Shown: positions 43,103-52,156 of the stretch, piece by piece | How the letters are laid out: each line of letters starts with the position of its first letter | Position numbering within the stretch: the first letter of the stretch is position 1 | Source: Paraburkholderia kururiensis | GTDB taxonomy: Bacteria > Pseudomonadota > Gammaproteobacteria > Burkholderiales > Burkholderiaceae | Assembly: GCF_034424375.1 (NCBI RefSeq) | Contig: NZ_CP139965.1 | Coordinates: 682,001 to 746,000, forward strand | Direction of reading: 5' to 3' | Length of the DNA: 64,000 bases | Program-made: the position numbers and the translations under genes | The notes under the pieces: model-generated | Told to the model about the DNA's origin: nothing | The model's database searches: none | Seen by the model: the letters and a program-made list of their open reading frames with translations, nothing else

Positions 43103-44563
43103 TCACATCAGGCCGCGAATCACGCGCGCGAGTCTCGCAACGAGCGCGTCTGCGTGTTGCGGCACGATCTCCGCATAGCCGAGCAAGAAGCCGTTGTACC
43201 GGGCGGCGTCTTCCGCGCGAAGGCAATAGATGCTGAGCGGCGACACATGCAGGCCCTGCTCGCGTGCGGCGTCGCTCACGGCAACGTCGTTCACGGGCAC
43301 ATCGAGTCGCACGCTCAGGTGCATGCCGCCCGCATCCGCAGACACGGTCACAAGCCCCGCCATATGCCGGCCGATGGCCTCGACCAGCGCCGCGCGCCGT
43401 TGCTGATAGACGCGCCGCATGCGCCGCAAATGCCTTGCGTACCGGCCGCTTTCGATGAAGTCCGCCAGCGCGAGCTGATCCGCTACGCGCCCCTGGCGCG
43501 CGAGCGAGCCGAGCGCGACAGCCGTGTCCGCGGCGAGCCACGGCGGCACCACCATGAACGCAATGCGCAGCGCGGGAAACATGGTCTTGCTGAACGTGCC
43601 CAGATAAACCACGGGCGCATCGGCAACCAGACCTTGGATGGACGGTAACGGCGGGCCGCTGTGGCGTAGTTCGCTGTCGTAGTCGTCCTCGATGATCCAG
43701 GCGCCGTTCGCGCGCGCGTGCTCGATCAACGCGCTGCGCCGCTCCAGACTCAACACGCTGCCCAACGGATATTGATGCGACGGCGTCAGATAGACGAGGC
43801 GCGGCGGCGTGCGCTGCCAGTCGGCGGGCGTGCTGACCATGCCGGCGGCGTCCACGTGCATCGGCACAAGGTCGAGGCCCGCCGCCAGAAACGCGACGCG
43901 CGCGCCGTTGTAGCCGGGGTTTTCGATCCACACGCTGTCGCCCACGTCGGCCAGCATGCGGGCGCAGAGGTCGAGACTCGCCTGCGTGCCGTCGGTCACG
44001 AAAACCTGTTCCGCCGTACAGCGCACACCGCGCGAAACGCGCACGTACTGCGCAATGGCACGGCGCAGCGCGGGATGGCCGGCGCTGTCGCCGTAGCCGA
44101 GATCGCGTGCGTCCGTATAACGCCATGCGCGCTCCAGCGCGATGCGCCATTGCGCAAGCGGAAATTCGTCGAGCGCGGGTACGCCGGGCCGAAAGCCGTG
44201 GCCCGCGCTACTGGCGCTGCGCCTGGGCGGCAGGGCCAGCGCGCGTCGCGACAAGCCGGCACCGTTCGCGTCGCTACGGCCGGCGGCCGGCACAGGGTTC
44301 GCCGCACCCACACGATTGACCCACGAGCCATGACGGCTCGCCGTTATGAAACCCTCTTCGTTGAGCCGCTCGTACGCGTACAGCACCGAATTGCGCGCGA
44401 TACCGAGCTGCTCCGCGAGTGCGCGCGTGGAAACGAGCTGCGTACCGCGCCCGATGTCGCCATCCAGAATCGCCTTGCGCAGGCTTTCGTACAGCAGATC
44501 CTGCTGCGTGAGCTTGCGGCCCGCCTGCCGCGCGAAGTTCGACATCAACAAAGCGTAGTCCAC
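43103..44563 (-). CDS. MocR-family regulator (GntR helix-turn-helix fused to aminotransferase fold)
   Basis: A 486-residue fusion: GntR winged helix-turn-helix (about 20-85, LVSTRALAEQLGIARNSVLY) joined to a fold-type-I aminotransferase domain (about 115-480) with PLP lysine in LGTFSKTMFPALR and the Asn/Tyr pocket in ENPGYNGAR. Members such as PdxR and GabR bind PLP or PLP-amino-acid adducts and control vitamin B6 or GABA genes. The divergent gene at 44694 or the neighbouring amine oxidase may be a target; pdx genes are not in the window. Confidence 0.92.
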   Translation of the reverse strand: MDYALLMSNFARQAGRKLTQQDLLYESLRKAILDGDIGRGTQLVSTRALAEQLGIARNSVLYAYERLNEEGFITASRHGSWVNRVGAANPVPAAGRSDANGAGLSRRALALPPRRSASSAGHGFRPGVPALDEFPLAQWRIALERAWRYTDARDLGYGDSAGHPALRRAIAQYVRVSRGVRCTAEQVFVTDGTQASLDLCARMLADVGDSVWIENPGYNGARVAFLAAGLDLVPMHVDAAGMVSTPADWQRTPPRLVYLTPSHQYPLGSVLSLERRSALIEHARANGAWIIEDDYDSELRHSGPPLPSIQGLVADAPVVYLGTFSKTMFPALRIAFMVVPPWLAADTAVALGSLARQGRVADQLALADFIESGRYARHLRRMRRVYQQRRAALVEAIGRHMAGLVTVSADAGGMHLSVRLDVPVNDVAVSDAAREQGLHVSPLSIYCLRAEDAARYNGFLLGYAEIVPQHADALVARLARVIRGLM

Positions 44564-44693
44564 GTGTGTGGCTCCAGATTTTTTCGTCCATGTGGGACTA
44601 ACAATGGTGCCACGATTTTTTTAAGCTAGGTCAGGTCGGTCGCGCGTTTCTTCTTTTTCGCCGCGACGCGTTCAACCTGGCGAGGCACGGTAC

Positions 44694-45017
44694 ATGACAA
44701 CTCATCGCGAGACATTCGCCCGAAGCGTTGGGCAGACACGGAAGCCCGGTGGCTTGCACGGCCACGAGGAGAAAACGCGCGCGCATGGCGTCGTGGTGCT
44801 GACGGCGGGCGCCGCTATCGCCGCGACGGCAGCGATGAGCTACTACGCTGTGAAGCCAGTCGAAACGGCGCAAACGAACTTCGCGGCCTGCGTGCACGCC
44901 GTCGAGCATGAGCAACGGTCCGCGGACCCAGTCGTTCGAGAGAAACAAAAGGCCGCAGTCGACGCCGGCAGCGAACACAGGCTCGCCGCGCTCGTGCAAT
45001 GCACGGCCGCGCAATGA
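44694..45017 (+). CDS. Small hypothetical protein with one membrane segment
   Basis: A possible 107-residue protein with no recognised family. A hydrophobic stretch (about residues 31-50, VVVLTAGAAIAATAAMSYYA) could anchor it, followed by a hydrophilic domain with two cysteines (CVHAVEHEQ and LVQCTAAQ). It is divergent from the MocR gene and 62 bases ahead of an acetyltransferase. The ribosome site is weak (GAGGCACGGTAC), so its reality is moderate. Confidence 0.5.
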   Translation: MTTHRETFARSVGQTRKPGGLHGHEEKTRAHGVVVLTAGAAIAATAAMSYYAVKPVETAQTNFAACVHAVEHEQRSADPVVREKQKAAVDAGSEHRLAALVQCTAAQ

Positions 45018-45079
45018 CGCAAGCAGGGCACAAGAAGACACGTCTTCGCGCCCATTCACAACAGACCATTCCAGGAGAG

Positions 45080-45547
45080 ATGACCTTGACTGAAGCCCTT
45101 ACCGTCCGCCCCGTCGCCCCGCAAGACTTCGAAGCGTGGTTGCCGCTCTGGGACGGCTACAACCGCTTCTACGGTCGCCATGGCAAGACCGCGCTTTCCA
45201 GTGAAATTACGCGCGCCACGTGGCTGCGCTTCTTCGATGGCTACGAGCCCATGCACGCATTCGTCGCGGAGCGCGACGGCCGCCTGCTTGGCCTCGTCCA
45301 TTACCTCTTTCACCGCAGCACGACGATGCTCGGTCCCGTCTGCTATTTGCAGGACCTGTTCACGCTGGAAAGCGAGCGCGGCAAGGGCGTGGGTCGCGCG
45401 CTGATTCTCGCGGTGTACGAAGCCGCCAAGGCAGGCGGGTCGGCGCGCGTGTACTGGCACACGCACGAGACGAACCACACGGCAATGCGCCTTTACGACG
45501 GCGTCGCTGAAAAGCCCGGCTTCGTCATGTACCGCAAAGACCTGTAG
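45080..45547 (+). CDS. GNAT-family N-acetyltransferase
   Basis: Acetyl-CoA-dependent acetyltransferase of 155 residues. The acetyl-CoA loop is ESERGKGVGRALI (about 100-112), with the typical beta4 VCYLQDLFT and C-terminal NHTAMRLYDGVAEKPGFVMY. The substrate is unknown. The start is ATG 45080 or TTG 45086; AGGAG at 45073 favours the TTG by spacing. It converges with the DUF3501 gene. Confidence 0.88.
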   Translation: MTLTEALTVRPVAPQDFEAWLPLWDGYNRFYGRHGKTALSSEITRATWLRFFDGYEPMHAFVAERDGRLLGLVHYLFHRSTTMLGPVCYLQDLFTLESERGKGVGRALILAVYEAAKAGGSARVYWHTHETNHTAMRLYDGVAEKPGFVMYRKDL

Positions 45548-45556
45548 CGCGATCGC

Positions 45557-46138
45557 TCAGGCCAGGTCGGCCAGAAGCGAATCGCGCACAGGCGGCTCGA
45601 TGGTCTTCGTGGGCACGCGGTAGTTCGGATGGTCACAGCCGATCTTGAGCGGCGCGCCGGCCTTGAGTCGCGCCTTCAACGCTTCGCTCAACTCGAAGCG
45701 CACGAAATGCACCGCCGACGTTTTCTCGGCGTTCTCGCGTTCCAGGTCTTCGTCTGCGATCGCATAGACGGGCGACTCGTCGCCCACCTGAAGAAACACG
45801 CGGTCTTCCACGCCGATCAGCCGCGCCAGCGCGGCGCGGCGTTCTATTTCGTTCTCGTACTCGATCTGCAAGGTCGCCTTGAGGTTGCTGCCGTTCGGTA
45901 CGAGCGGGACGTACGCATCGAGTTCGCCTTGAATGCCGTCCTCGTCGAAAATCTTCTCGATTTGCAGCATTTCCTGAATCTGGTAGCGAATGGTGAACTC
46001 GTCTTCGAACAGGAACGTGAGGTGATTGCCGAGCGTGACGGTGCGGCGCTTCTTATGCTCGATCACGTCGCCGCGCATGGCCTGGCGCACCTTGGCGTAG
46101 GCCTCCAGCGTCAACAGCGACTCTCTTGCAATAGTCAT
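45557..46138 (-). CDS. DUF3501-family protein
   Basis: Cytoplasmic 193-residue protein matching the DUF3501 family: YAKVRQAMRGDVIEHKKRRT, FLFEDEFTIRYQIQEMLQIE and the ending KIGCDHPNY. Its function is not established. Third gene of a rubrerythrin / CCG iron-sulfur / DUF3501 set, 44 bases after the iron-sulfur gene, which suggests joint action in an oxidative-stress or redox process. Confidence 0.85.
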   Translation of the reverse strand: MTIARESLLTLEAYAKVRQAMRGDVIEHKKRRTVTLGNHLTFLFEDEFTIRYQIQEMLQIEKIFDEDGIQGELDAYVPLVPNGSNLKATLQIEYENEIERRAALARLIGVEDRVFLQVGDESPVYAIADEDLERENAEKTSAVHFVRFELSEALKARLKAGAPLKIGCDHPNYRVPTKTIEPPVRDSLLADLA

Positions 46139-46182
46139 CGAATGTCCTCGGTGTCGAACGTGATGAGTGAACGCCCAGATTC

Positions 46183-47523
46183 TCAGATGCCGTACGCCCG
46201 ACGCAGCAGCGTGAGCGGATGCGCGAGCTGCGCCTTGTCCGGCAGATTGTTCTCTTCGATGCCCTGGGCGATGTGGTGCCCGGCGAGCGCGCAGTCGGAC
46301 GCGATGTAGTCGGTCTCCGGCTGCGCCATCGCCTTGAAGACAGGCGTGCCGATCTTCATGGACATCGCGTGAAACTCCTTCTTCACGCCGAACGTGCCGG
46401 CATGACCCGAGCAGCGCTCCACGACATCCACCTTCGTATCGGGCACGAGCGCGAGCATGTCGAAGGTCTTGCGCCCGATGTTCTGCACGCGGCCATGACA
46501 CGGCACGTGATACGAGACCTTGCCGAGCGGCGTCTTGAAGTCGGTCTTGAGCAGCCCGTCGCGATGGCGCGAAACGAAGTATTCGAACGGGTCCCAGAAC
46601 GCTTCGCTCACGGCAAGCACGTCTTCGTCGCCGGGGAACATCAGCGGTAGCTCGTGCTTGTACATCAGCACGCAACTGGGAATGGCGCCCATCAGCGCAT
46701 AGCCTTCAAGCGCGTATTTCGCGAGCACCGGCATGTTCTTTTCCTTCTTCGCGGCCACGCCGTCCAGGTTGCCCTGCTCGAGCAACGGCATGCCGCAGCA
46801 CGCTTCGCTGGATACGAGCACGTACGGAATCTCGTTGTGGTCCAGCACGGCGAGCAGATCGTGGCCAATGCCGGGCTCGTTGAAGTTGATGTAGCAGGTT
46901 GCGTAGATGGCCACCTTGCCCGGCGTGCGCTCGCCGTCCTGCACGCGCGTGGCCGTGGCGGGCCGCGCGGCGCTGCGGAACTTGCGCGGCGCGAAGTCGG
47001 GCAGCCAGGCTTTGCGGTCCACGCCCAGCGCCCCTTCCATGACACCGCGCGCGGCCGGTGTGTGATTCACCGCGTTGACGGCCTGCGTCACGATGGGAAT
47101 GCCGGCGAAGTGCCCGAGTGCGTCGGTGTTGGAGAGCACCTTGTCGCGCAGCTTCACTTCGCCGCGCCGGTACGCAATCGCCTTGGCCCGCAGCATCAGA
47201 TGCGGAAAGTCCACGTTCCATTGATGCGGCGGCACGTACGGGCACTTCGTCATGTAGCAGAGGTCGCACAGGTAGCACTGATCTACTACGCCGCCGAACG
47301 TCTTCGGATCGACCTCGTGCGCCTCGCCCGTTTCTGTTGCGTCCACGAGATCGAACAAGGTCGGAAAGGCGCCGCACAGCGACACGCAGCGGCGGCACCC
47401 GGCGCATATGTCGAATACGCGAGCCAGTTCCTTGTCGAGCAATGCCTCGTCATAGAACGCCTCGCTGCGCCAGTCGAGTGGATGACGCGTCGGCGCTTCA
47501 AGGCTGCCTTCCTTGTGGGGCAT
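46183..47523 (-). CDS. CCG-domain iron-sulfur oxidoreductase (GlpC/HdrD-like)
   Basis: A 446-residue protein with two N-terminal cysteine clusters for 4Fe-4S centres (CAGCRRCVSLCG and CYLCDLCYMTKCPYVPP) and two C-terminal CCG modules (YATCYINFNEPGIG with ACCGMPLLEQG, and VPCHGRVQN with RCSGHAGTFG). This layout is that of GlpC and heterodisulfide-reductase subunit D relatives, which pass electrons between a flavoprotein and the membrane or a thiol. No flavin subunit is adjacent; the partners are rubrerythrin and DUF3501. ATG 47523 has an AGGAG site. The second CCG motif reads CSG, a common variant. Confidence 0.9.
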   Translation of the reverse strand: MPHKEGSLEAPTRHPLDWRSEAFYDEALLDKELARVFDICAGCRRCVSLCGAFPTLFDLVDATETGEAHEVDPKTFGGVVDQCYLCDLCYMTKCPYVPPHQWNVDFPHLMLRAKAIAYRRGEVKLRDKVLSNTDALGHFAGIPIVTQAVNAVNHTPAARGVMEGALGVDRKAWLPDFAPRKFRSAARPATATRVQDGERTPGKVAIYATCYINFNEPGIGHDLLAVLDHNEIPYVLVSSEACCGMPLLEQGNLDGVAAKKEKNMPVLAKYALEGYALMGAIPSCVLMYKHELPLMFPGDEDVLAVSEAFWDPFEYFVSRHRDGLLKTDFKTPLGKVSYHVPCHGRVQNIGRKTFDMLALVPDTKVDVVERCSGHAGTFGVKKEFHAMSMKIGTPVFKAMAQPETDYIASDCALAGHHIAQGIEENNLPDKAQLAHPLTLLRRAYGI

Positions 47524-47688
47524 GACGTCTCCTGTTCTAGTTATGGATGCTCGTGTTTTCGTGCGCCGCCTCGCGTGCGCTCGATGCGCGAAGCGGCGCA
47601 CCTCGTCGGCTTGCAAAGAGCCAGGACGAGGCGCGGCAGCAGCGGCTCTGCCGTGCACTATGCGCTGAGCCTCGAGCCCAGCGTGCCC

Positions 47689-48111
47689 TCAGTCGGACAG
47701 CGCTTCGAGTGCCTTCGAGTAGCGGTTGGCGTGGCTGCGTTCGGCCTTGGCGAGCGTTTCGAACCAGTTCGCGATTTCGTCGAAGCCTTCTTCGCGCGCG
47801 GTCTTCGCCATGCCGGGGTACATGTCGGTGTATTCGTGCGTTTCGCCCGCAATGGCGGACTGCAGGTTCAGCCGCGACGAGCCGAAGGGCAGCCCCGTCG
47901 CCGGGTCGCCCACCGCTTCCAGATATTCGAGATGGCCGTGCGCGTGGCCGGTTTCGCCCTCCGCCGTGGACCGGAACAGGGCGGCCACGTCGTTCTGGCC
48001 TTCAACGTCGGCCTTCGCTGCGAAATACAGGTAGCGGCGGTTCGCCTGCGATTCTCCGGCGAACGCCTGCTTCAGGTTGTCCTCCGTCTTCGAGCCCTTG
48101 AGCTGTGCCAT
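47689..48111 (-). CDS. Rubrerythrin (diiron domain only)
   Basis: Ferritin-like diiron protein of 140 residues; rubrerythrins reduce hydrogen peroxide in the cytosol. Ligands are visible as Glu20 (FAGESQANRRY), Glu53 and His56 (GETGHAHGHLEYL), and a second set in AGETHEYTDMYPGMA and AERSHANRY. The C-terminal rubredoxin domain of classical rubrerythrin is missing, so electrons must come from another protein, possibly the iron-sulfur product of the next gene. First gene of the operon, with a GGAGG site before ATG 48111. Confidence 0.92.
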   Translation of the reverse strand: MAQLKGSKTEDNLKQAFAGESQANRRYLYFAAKADVEGQNDVAALFRSTAEGETGHAHGHLEYLEAVGDPATGLPFGSSRLNLQSAIAGETHEYTDMYPGMAKTAREEGFDEIANWFETLAKAERSHANRYSKALEALSD

Positions 48112-48190
48112 CTGTGCCTCCTTCCAGTCTGTATTGGGGGGACGGCGCGCGGCTTGCCGCGAACAGGCGCGTGTGCGCACCGTGCCTTTT

Positions 48191-48219
48191 AATCTAGAAG
48201 TTGCGCCTCGCGTTCCCAA
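48191..48219 (-). promoter_or_regulatory. Candidate promoter of the rubrerythrin operon
   Basis: On the minus strand TTGGGA (48219-48214) and TAGATT (48196-48191) are separated by 17 bases. Initiation would fall near 48184, about 70 bases before the rubrerythrin start. No regulator site is evident. Confidence 0.4.
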
Positions 48220-48410
48220 TTGTGTTTTTCAATCCCCTCGATAGCTGGAACACCGTTTGCGCGCTTTCCTCGTTTGGTTGTGTGTGCTGTAGCGCAGCAA
48301 TATCGACCTCGTGGCTACCCTATCGTGCCCTGCGCGGTGCCCTTGAATAACGCCTTCGCTGTCATAGACTGATAAGTCTCACTGCCCTTCCTCCCTCGCA
48401 CGGAACTGCC

Positions 48411-48770
48411 ATGCGCCTGACCATTCTGATCAACGGTTCCGATCCGACCGTTAATCACGACTACGCTGTGCTGTGGCTCGACACCGACGAGCACCGTTGG
48501 TCGCGCGAATCACATCAAGGGATCGATCTGCCCGCATGGGGCGAATTGCGTGACGCCGGCGACGTCACTGCGCTGTGCGCCCCGAGCGATGCCGAACCGT
48601 TATGCACGCTGCGCGGGCTGCACGTGGACCGCAAGCAACGCATCAGTGCCACGGAGGGCGATGCCGCGTGGTCGTCGGCGAGCGCGTGTGCGCAGATGAC
48701 AGGGTACTGGCGGCTGCAAGCGGTAGACCGCGAGCACGTGCTGGCCGAACACCGCATCTTCGGCGACTAG
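48411..48770 (+). CDS. Small hypothetical protein
   Basis: A 119-residue soluble-looking protein of unknown family, with LTILINGSDPTVNHDYAVLW at the N-terminus and GYWRLQAVDREHVLAEHRIF at the end. The first ten residues suggest a beta strand; three cysteines lie around residues 57-93. CGGAAC precedes the ATG and an intrinsic terminator follows at 48884-48909, supporting a real transcription unit. No function is proposed. Confidence 0.65.
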   Translation: MRLTILINGSDPTVNHDYAVLWLDTDEHRWSRESHQGIDLPAWGELRDAGDVTALCAPSDAEPLCTLRGLHVDRKQRISATEGDAAWSSASACAQMTGYWRLQAVDREHVLAEHRIFGD

Positions 48771-48883
48771 TTTCTCGCGTCGCGCTTTCCGTTTTTTCGC
48801 GGTGCCTCGTGCGTCGGAAAACGCGCGTCTTAAGCGCTTCTTAAGTCTGGCGGCATAGAGTGGCGCCGTAGTCCACGCATTCA

Positions 48884-48909
48884 GGCCGCCACAAGGCGGC
48901 CCTTTTTTT
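48884..48909 (+). terminator. Rho-independent terminator after the hypothetical gene
   Basis: GGCCGCC (48884-48890) and GGCGGCC (48895-48901) with loop ACAA, followed by C and seven T. It lies between two convergent genes and acts on the plus strand. Confidence 0.9.
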
Positions 48910-48915
48910 GCGCTG

Positions 48916-50172
48916 TCATTCCATACCCATTTGCGCGCGGCCCAACGTCGTGAGGTCGTTTTGCGTGGCGCGGCCTGCGAAGTCGGTTTCGAAATGGTCC
49001 GCGGGAAAGTCGGGCGGACTTTCGCCCGTCACGAACGCCGCCAATTGGCGCTTCAGATACGCATCGTTCTTCGCACAGGCCGGCGCGGCCGCAATGTACA
49101 TGACGTTGCTGTAGCCCTTGCCGCGATGCGCGTCTTCCACCGCATGCACCACGTCGCTGTGCCAGAACACGGTGTCGCCTGGCTGCATGAGCGGGATGGA
49201 CGACAGCGCCCGGAACAGCGGCGCGTGCCACTCGGGCTTGATGGAGAGCGCGCGGCCCGGCATTGCGCCGCACAAATCGTCGTCGGGTACGTCGTCCTGG
49301 AGCGCGCGCAACAAGATGTAGACCATCGCGTTCGCGATAGGCACGAGTTGCAATGTGCCGTCGCCCGGACCTTGCTGCGTGAGCGCGGTCCAGCCCTGAA
49401 AAGTGCGGAACATCGAGCACACCGCGGGCGACGGCACTTCGCGTACTTCCGTTCGATACGCGCCGTCGAACGGATCGTAGCGGCGCCAGTTGCCGTCGAA
49501 CACGTGGCGATAGACCTTGCGGAAATTGGCCTCGATCCAGCGCTCGACAGACCCGCCATCGCAATGCGCCGAGAGCCCCAGCGATTCCGAGCCCGGGGGC
49601 CGGCGCCGCAGCCGGTCGGCATAAGCGGGAACGTGGTCGGGATCGAAATGTACGCGCCCTTCGCTTTGCGCACGCCACAGCCGATTCAGGAACACGCGCG
49701 CCGTGGTGAGCGCCGACGACTGCCGCGCCATGACCTGCGGCTTCGACCAGTACACGCCGTAAATCTGCGGCTTACTCGACGCGAGGTTGCCGAAGTAGCG
49801 GTCTTCGGCACGATGCTGCAGGCGCTCGTCCAGGCGATTGCGCTCAACGTATTGCGCGATCTCGTCGTCCCATTGCTCGACGAGCGTTGCATCGAACACA
49901 CGGCGGATCACGCATGCGCCGCGCGACTTCACGAGCGCGATCTGCTCGTCGCGCACGCGGCCCGCGGCAATGTCGGCGAAATCGATTTCGGGAATCACGG
50001 CCCGGCCGGCTGCACGTTGTGCTTCGATCGCGTTTGCCTCGCGGATCATCTCTGCCTCCACCTCGGCGAACACCTCGCGGTAATTCGGCAACGCCGTCTT
50101 CAATTCGCGTTTGGCTGCGCGGATGGCGGCCGGCAGATCGTCGATGCGCAAGGGCGTCGTCACAGGCGTCAT
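48916..50172 (-). CDS. DUF1479-family protein (YbiU-like, 2-oxoglutarate dioxygenase-like)
   Basis: A 418-residue member of DUF1479. The family is related to phytanoyl-CoA-type Fe(II)/2-oxoglutarate dioxygenases; candidate metal ligands appear as SAHCDGGSVERW (His and Asp around 200) and FWHSDVVHAVEDAHRGKG (second His around 356, then Arg). The exact reaction is unknown. ATG 50172 has an AAGGAG site. It is divergent, by about 100 bases, from an AraC regulator that probably controls it. Confidence 0.88.
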   Translation of the reverse strand: MTPVTTPLRIDDLPAAIRAAKRELKTALPNYREVFAEVEAEMIREANAIEAQRAAGRAVIPEIDFADIAAGRVRDEQIALVKSRGACVIRRVFDATLVEQWDDEIAQYVERNRLDERLQHRAEDRYFGNLASSKPQIYGVYWSKPQVMARQSSALTTARVFLNRLWRAQSEGRVHFDPDHVPAYADRLRRRPPGSESLGLSAHCDGGSVERWIEANFRKVYRHVFDGNWRRYDPFDGAYRTEVREVPSPAVCSMFRTFQGWTALTQQGPGDGTLQLVPIANAMVYILLRALQDDVPDDDLCGAMPGRALSIKPEWHAPLFRALSSIPLMQPGDTVFWHSDVVHAVEDAHRGKGYSNVMYIAAAPACAKNDAYLKRQLAAFVTGESPPDFPADHFETDFAGRATQNDLTTLGRAQMGME

Positions 50173-50275
50173 GGTTGTCTCCTTCATGAATCTCGTTGGG
50201 ATGTGTGCGACGAGCATAGGCGCGGCACGGTGTGGCCGGTGATACGATCCGGCCAATGACTTTGCGGATTCAGAC

Positions 50276-51259
50276 ATGAAGCCGGCTTACGAACGCGTCG
50301 ATTTCGGCGAGAGCTGTTCGATTCGGGTCTATCACCGGCGCCTGCCGAAGATTCCCTTCGAATGGCACCACCATCCCGAGTACGAACTCACGCTCACGAT
50401 GAACAGCCGCGGCAAGCGCTACATCGGCGACTCCGTGAGCGAATACGGCGCGGACGACCTCGTGCTCGTGCCGCCCGATCTGCCGCACACGTGGGCGTCG
50501 AATCGCTCCATCGACGCCTCGCTGCCCCAGGTGGCCATCGTGATCTGGTTCGACGGCGACTGGGCGCGGCGCATGGCGGACTGCTGTGGCGAATACGAGC
50601 CGCTGCGTCGCCTGCTGCGTCGTTCGGCAAGCGGTCTCGCCTTTGCGAGCGACGCGGCCACGGCTGTGCGCGAACGTGTCGATGCGTTGCTCTCTGCCGA
50701 AGCGCGCGTGCGCCTTGCCGCCACACTCGATGTGCTCTGTCTGCTCGCCGATGCCCACGGCGAACCGCTCGCCTCACCGCATGCATTCGCGTCGTCGAAC
50801 GCCGCTGGCCGGGCTGGGCGGGCAGGCAGGCCGAGCGGCCACGAGCCCGAGCGCATCAACCGAGTACTCGCATTGATCGACGCGCGGTTCGCGGAGCCGT
50901 TGCGGCTCGCCGAATTGAGCGCGGCGGCCAGTCTCTCGGAACGCTCGCTCAATCGCTGGTTCGTGCAGCACCTAGGCGAGAGCGTGGGCCGCTACATCAC
51001 GCGCGTGCGAATCGGACACGCTGCACGCATGCTCGCGGACACGTCGCTGCCGGTTTCGGTCATCGCTTTGCGATCGGGCTTTCCCAACGTCTCGCACTTC
51101 AACCGGCAATTCAAGTCGATGAAAGGCACCACGCCCGCGTCGTGGCGAAGCCAGTTTGCGAACGGCAACACCACCGCGACAACGACAGTGAATCTCACCG
51201 AACGCTCGCCTTCGTTACAACGGCGCAAGTCGCGAAGAGGCACAAAGAAGAGCCCTTGA
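50276..51259 (+). CDS. AraC-family regulator with N-terminal cupin
   Basis: Regulator of 327 residues: an N-terminal AraC-type cupin (about 15-100, EWHHHPEYELTLTMN with metal-like histidines) and a C-terminal pair of helix-turn-helices (about 205-300, RLAELSAAASLSERSLNRWF and VIALRSGFPNVSHFNRQFK). The ligand is unknown. It is divergent from the DUF1479 gene, with overlapping promoters in the gap 50173-50275. Confidence 0.92.
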   Translation: MKPAYERVDFGESCSIRVYHRRLPKIPFEWHHHPEYELTLTMNSRGKRYIGDSVSEYGADDLVLVPPDLPHTWASNRSIDASLPQVAIVIWFDGDWARRMADCCGEYEPLRRLLRRSASGLAFASDAATAVRERVDALLSAEARVRLAATLDVLCLLADAHGEPLASPHAFASSNAAGRAGRAGRPSGHEPERINRVLALIDARFAEPLRLAELSAAASLSERSLNRWFVQHLGESVGRYITRVRIGHAARMLADTSLPVSVIALRSGFPNVSHFNRQFKSMKGTTPASWRSQFANGNTTATTTVNLTERSPSLQRRKSRRGTKKSP

Positions 51260-51391
51260 ACAGCGATGCGCGGGCTCGCCCAAGGGCCGTTCCAGAGCCT
51301 CGCCACATGCAAACGAAACAGACCGTTTCAACGTACTGCGCAGCCGATGATCGCCGTTATACTTGCGGCCCCGTTCATCGAAACTGCACTC

Positions 51392-52156
51392 ATGAAGAAG
51401 CTGCTCGCCTGCCTGCTGCTCTCCATTGCGGCTCACGCCGCCGCCTCGCCCTTCTCTTCGCCCTCCGCCTGCACCCAGTTCGTTCCCGAAGGTCAGTTCC
51501 CCCGGCTCACCAATCCGAAGATGGAGCCGAGAACACGCCTCTTGTGTTATTCGGATTTCGTCGTGCTGCACTCCGGCATCACGCACGGTCCGCTCTGGTC
51601 CGCCGAACATCTCACGCGCGTGCACGTTGCCGACGCGCAGGACATGACGCGCACCAACCGCTTCTTCGAAGACGACCGTCTGCCGGCCGGCGAAGGCGCC
51701 ACGCTCGCCGACTACAAGCGCAGCGGCTTCGACCGCGGCCACATGAGCCCCGCCGGCAACCGCTGGAACCCGCAGGCAATGGCAGAATCGTTCTCGCTTG
51801 CCAACGTCGTGCCGCAGAACCGGCAAAACAACGAACGGTTGTGGGCGCGCATCGAATCGACCGTGCGCAGGCTCGCGAGCCGCTACGGCGAAGCGTATGT
51901 GGTCACCGGGCCGCTCTTCACGGGCGCGCAGTTGCAGACCATTGGCCCGTCGCGCGTCTTCGTGCCCACGGAGCTGTTCAAGGTGGTGTACCTGCCGTCG
52001 CGTGACTTGGCCTTCGCCATCGTGACGCAGAACGTGGCGACGAACCGCTACGAGATTCGCTCCGTGCACGACATCGAAGCGGCGAGCGGCATCCGGTTTC
52101 CTGGCATTCCGGAGAATCTGAAAGACCAACGTCCGGGAGGACTCAAAGGTGTTTAA
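51392..52156 (+). CDS. Secreted DNA/RNA non-specific endonuclease (NUC1 family)
   Basis: Exported nuclease of 254 residues (Serratia-type beta-beta-alpha-Me family). A signal peptide covers residues 1-18. The catalytic DRGH is at 114-117 in SGFDRGHMSPAGNR and the metal Asn is in ANVVPQNRQNN. It cleaves DNA and RNA in the periplasm or outside the cell. Cys27 and Cys52 may form a disulfide. Its last codons overlap a small GTG-start gene. Confidence 0.9.
   Translation: MKKLLACLLLSIAAHAAASPFSSPSACTQFVPEGQFPRLTNPKMEPRTRLLCYSDFVVLHSGITHGPLWSAEHLTRVHVADAQDMTRTNRFFEDDRLPAGEGATLADYKRSGFDRGHMSPAGNRWNPQAMAESFSLANVVPQNRQNNERLWARIESTVRRLASRYGEAYVVTGPLFTGAQLQTIGPSRVFVPTELFKVVYLPSRDLAFAIVTQNVATNRYEIRSVHDIEAASGIRFPGIPENLKDQRPGGLKGV

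Noticed and set aside
44564..44693. Possible MocR operator repeats (GTGG/CCAC elements) between the MocR gene and the small hypothetical gene
   Set aside because: Only 4-base arms, too short to separate from chance in this base composition.
46139..46675. N-terminal extension of the DUF3501 protein to 46675
   Set aside because: It overlaps the CCG gene in another frame; ATG 46138 gives the family N-terminus.
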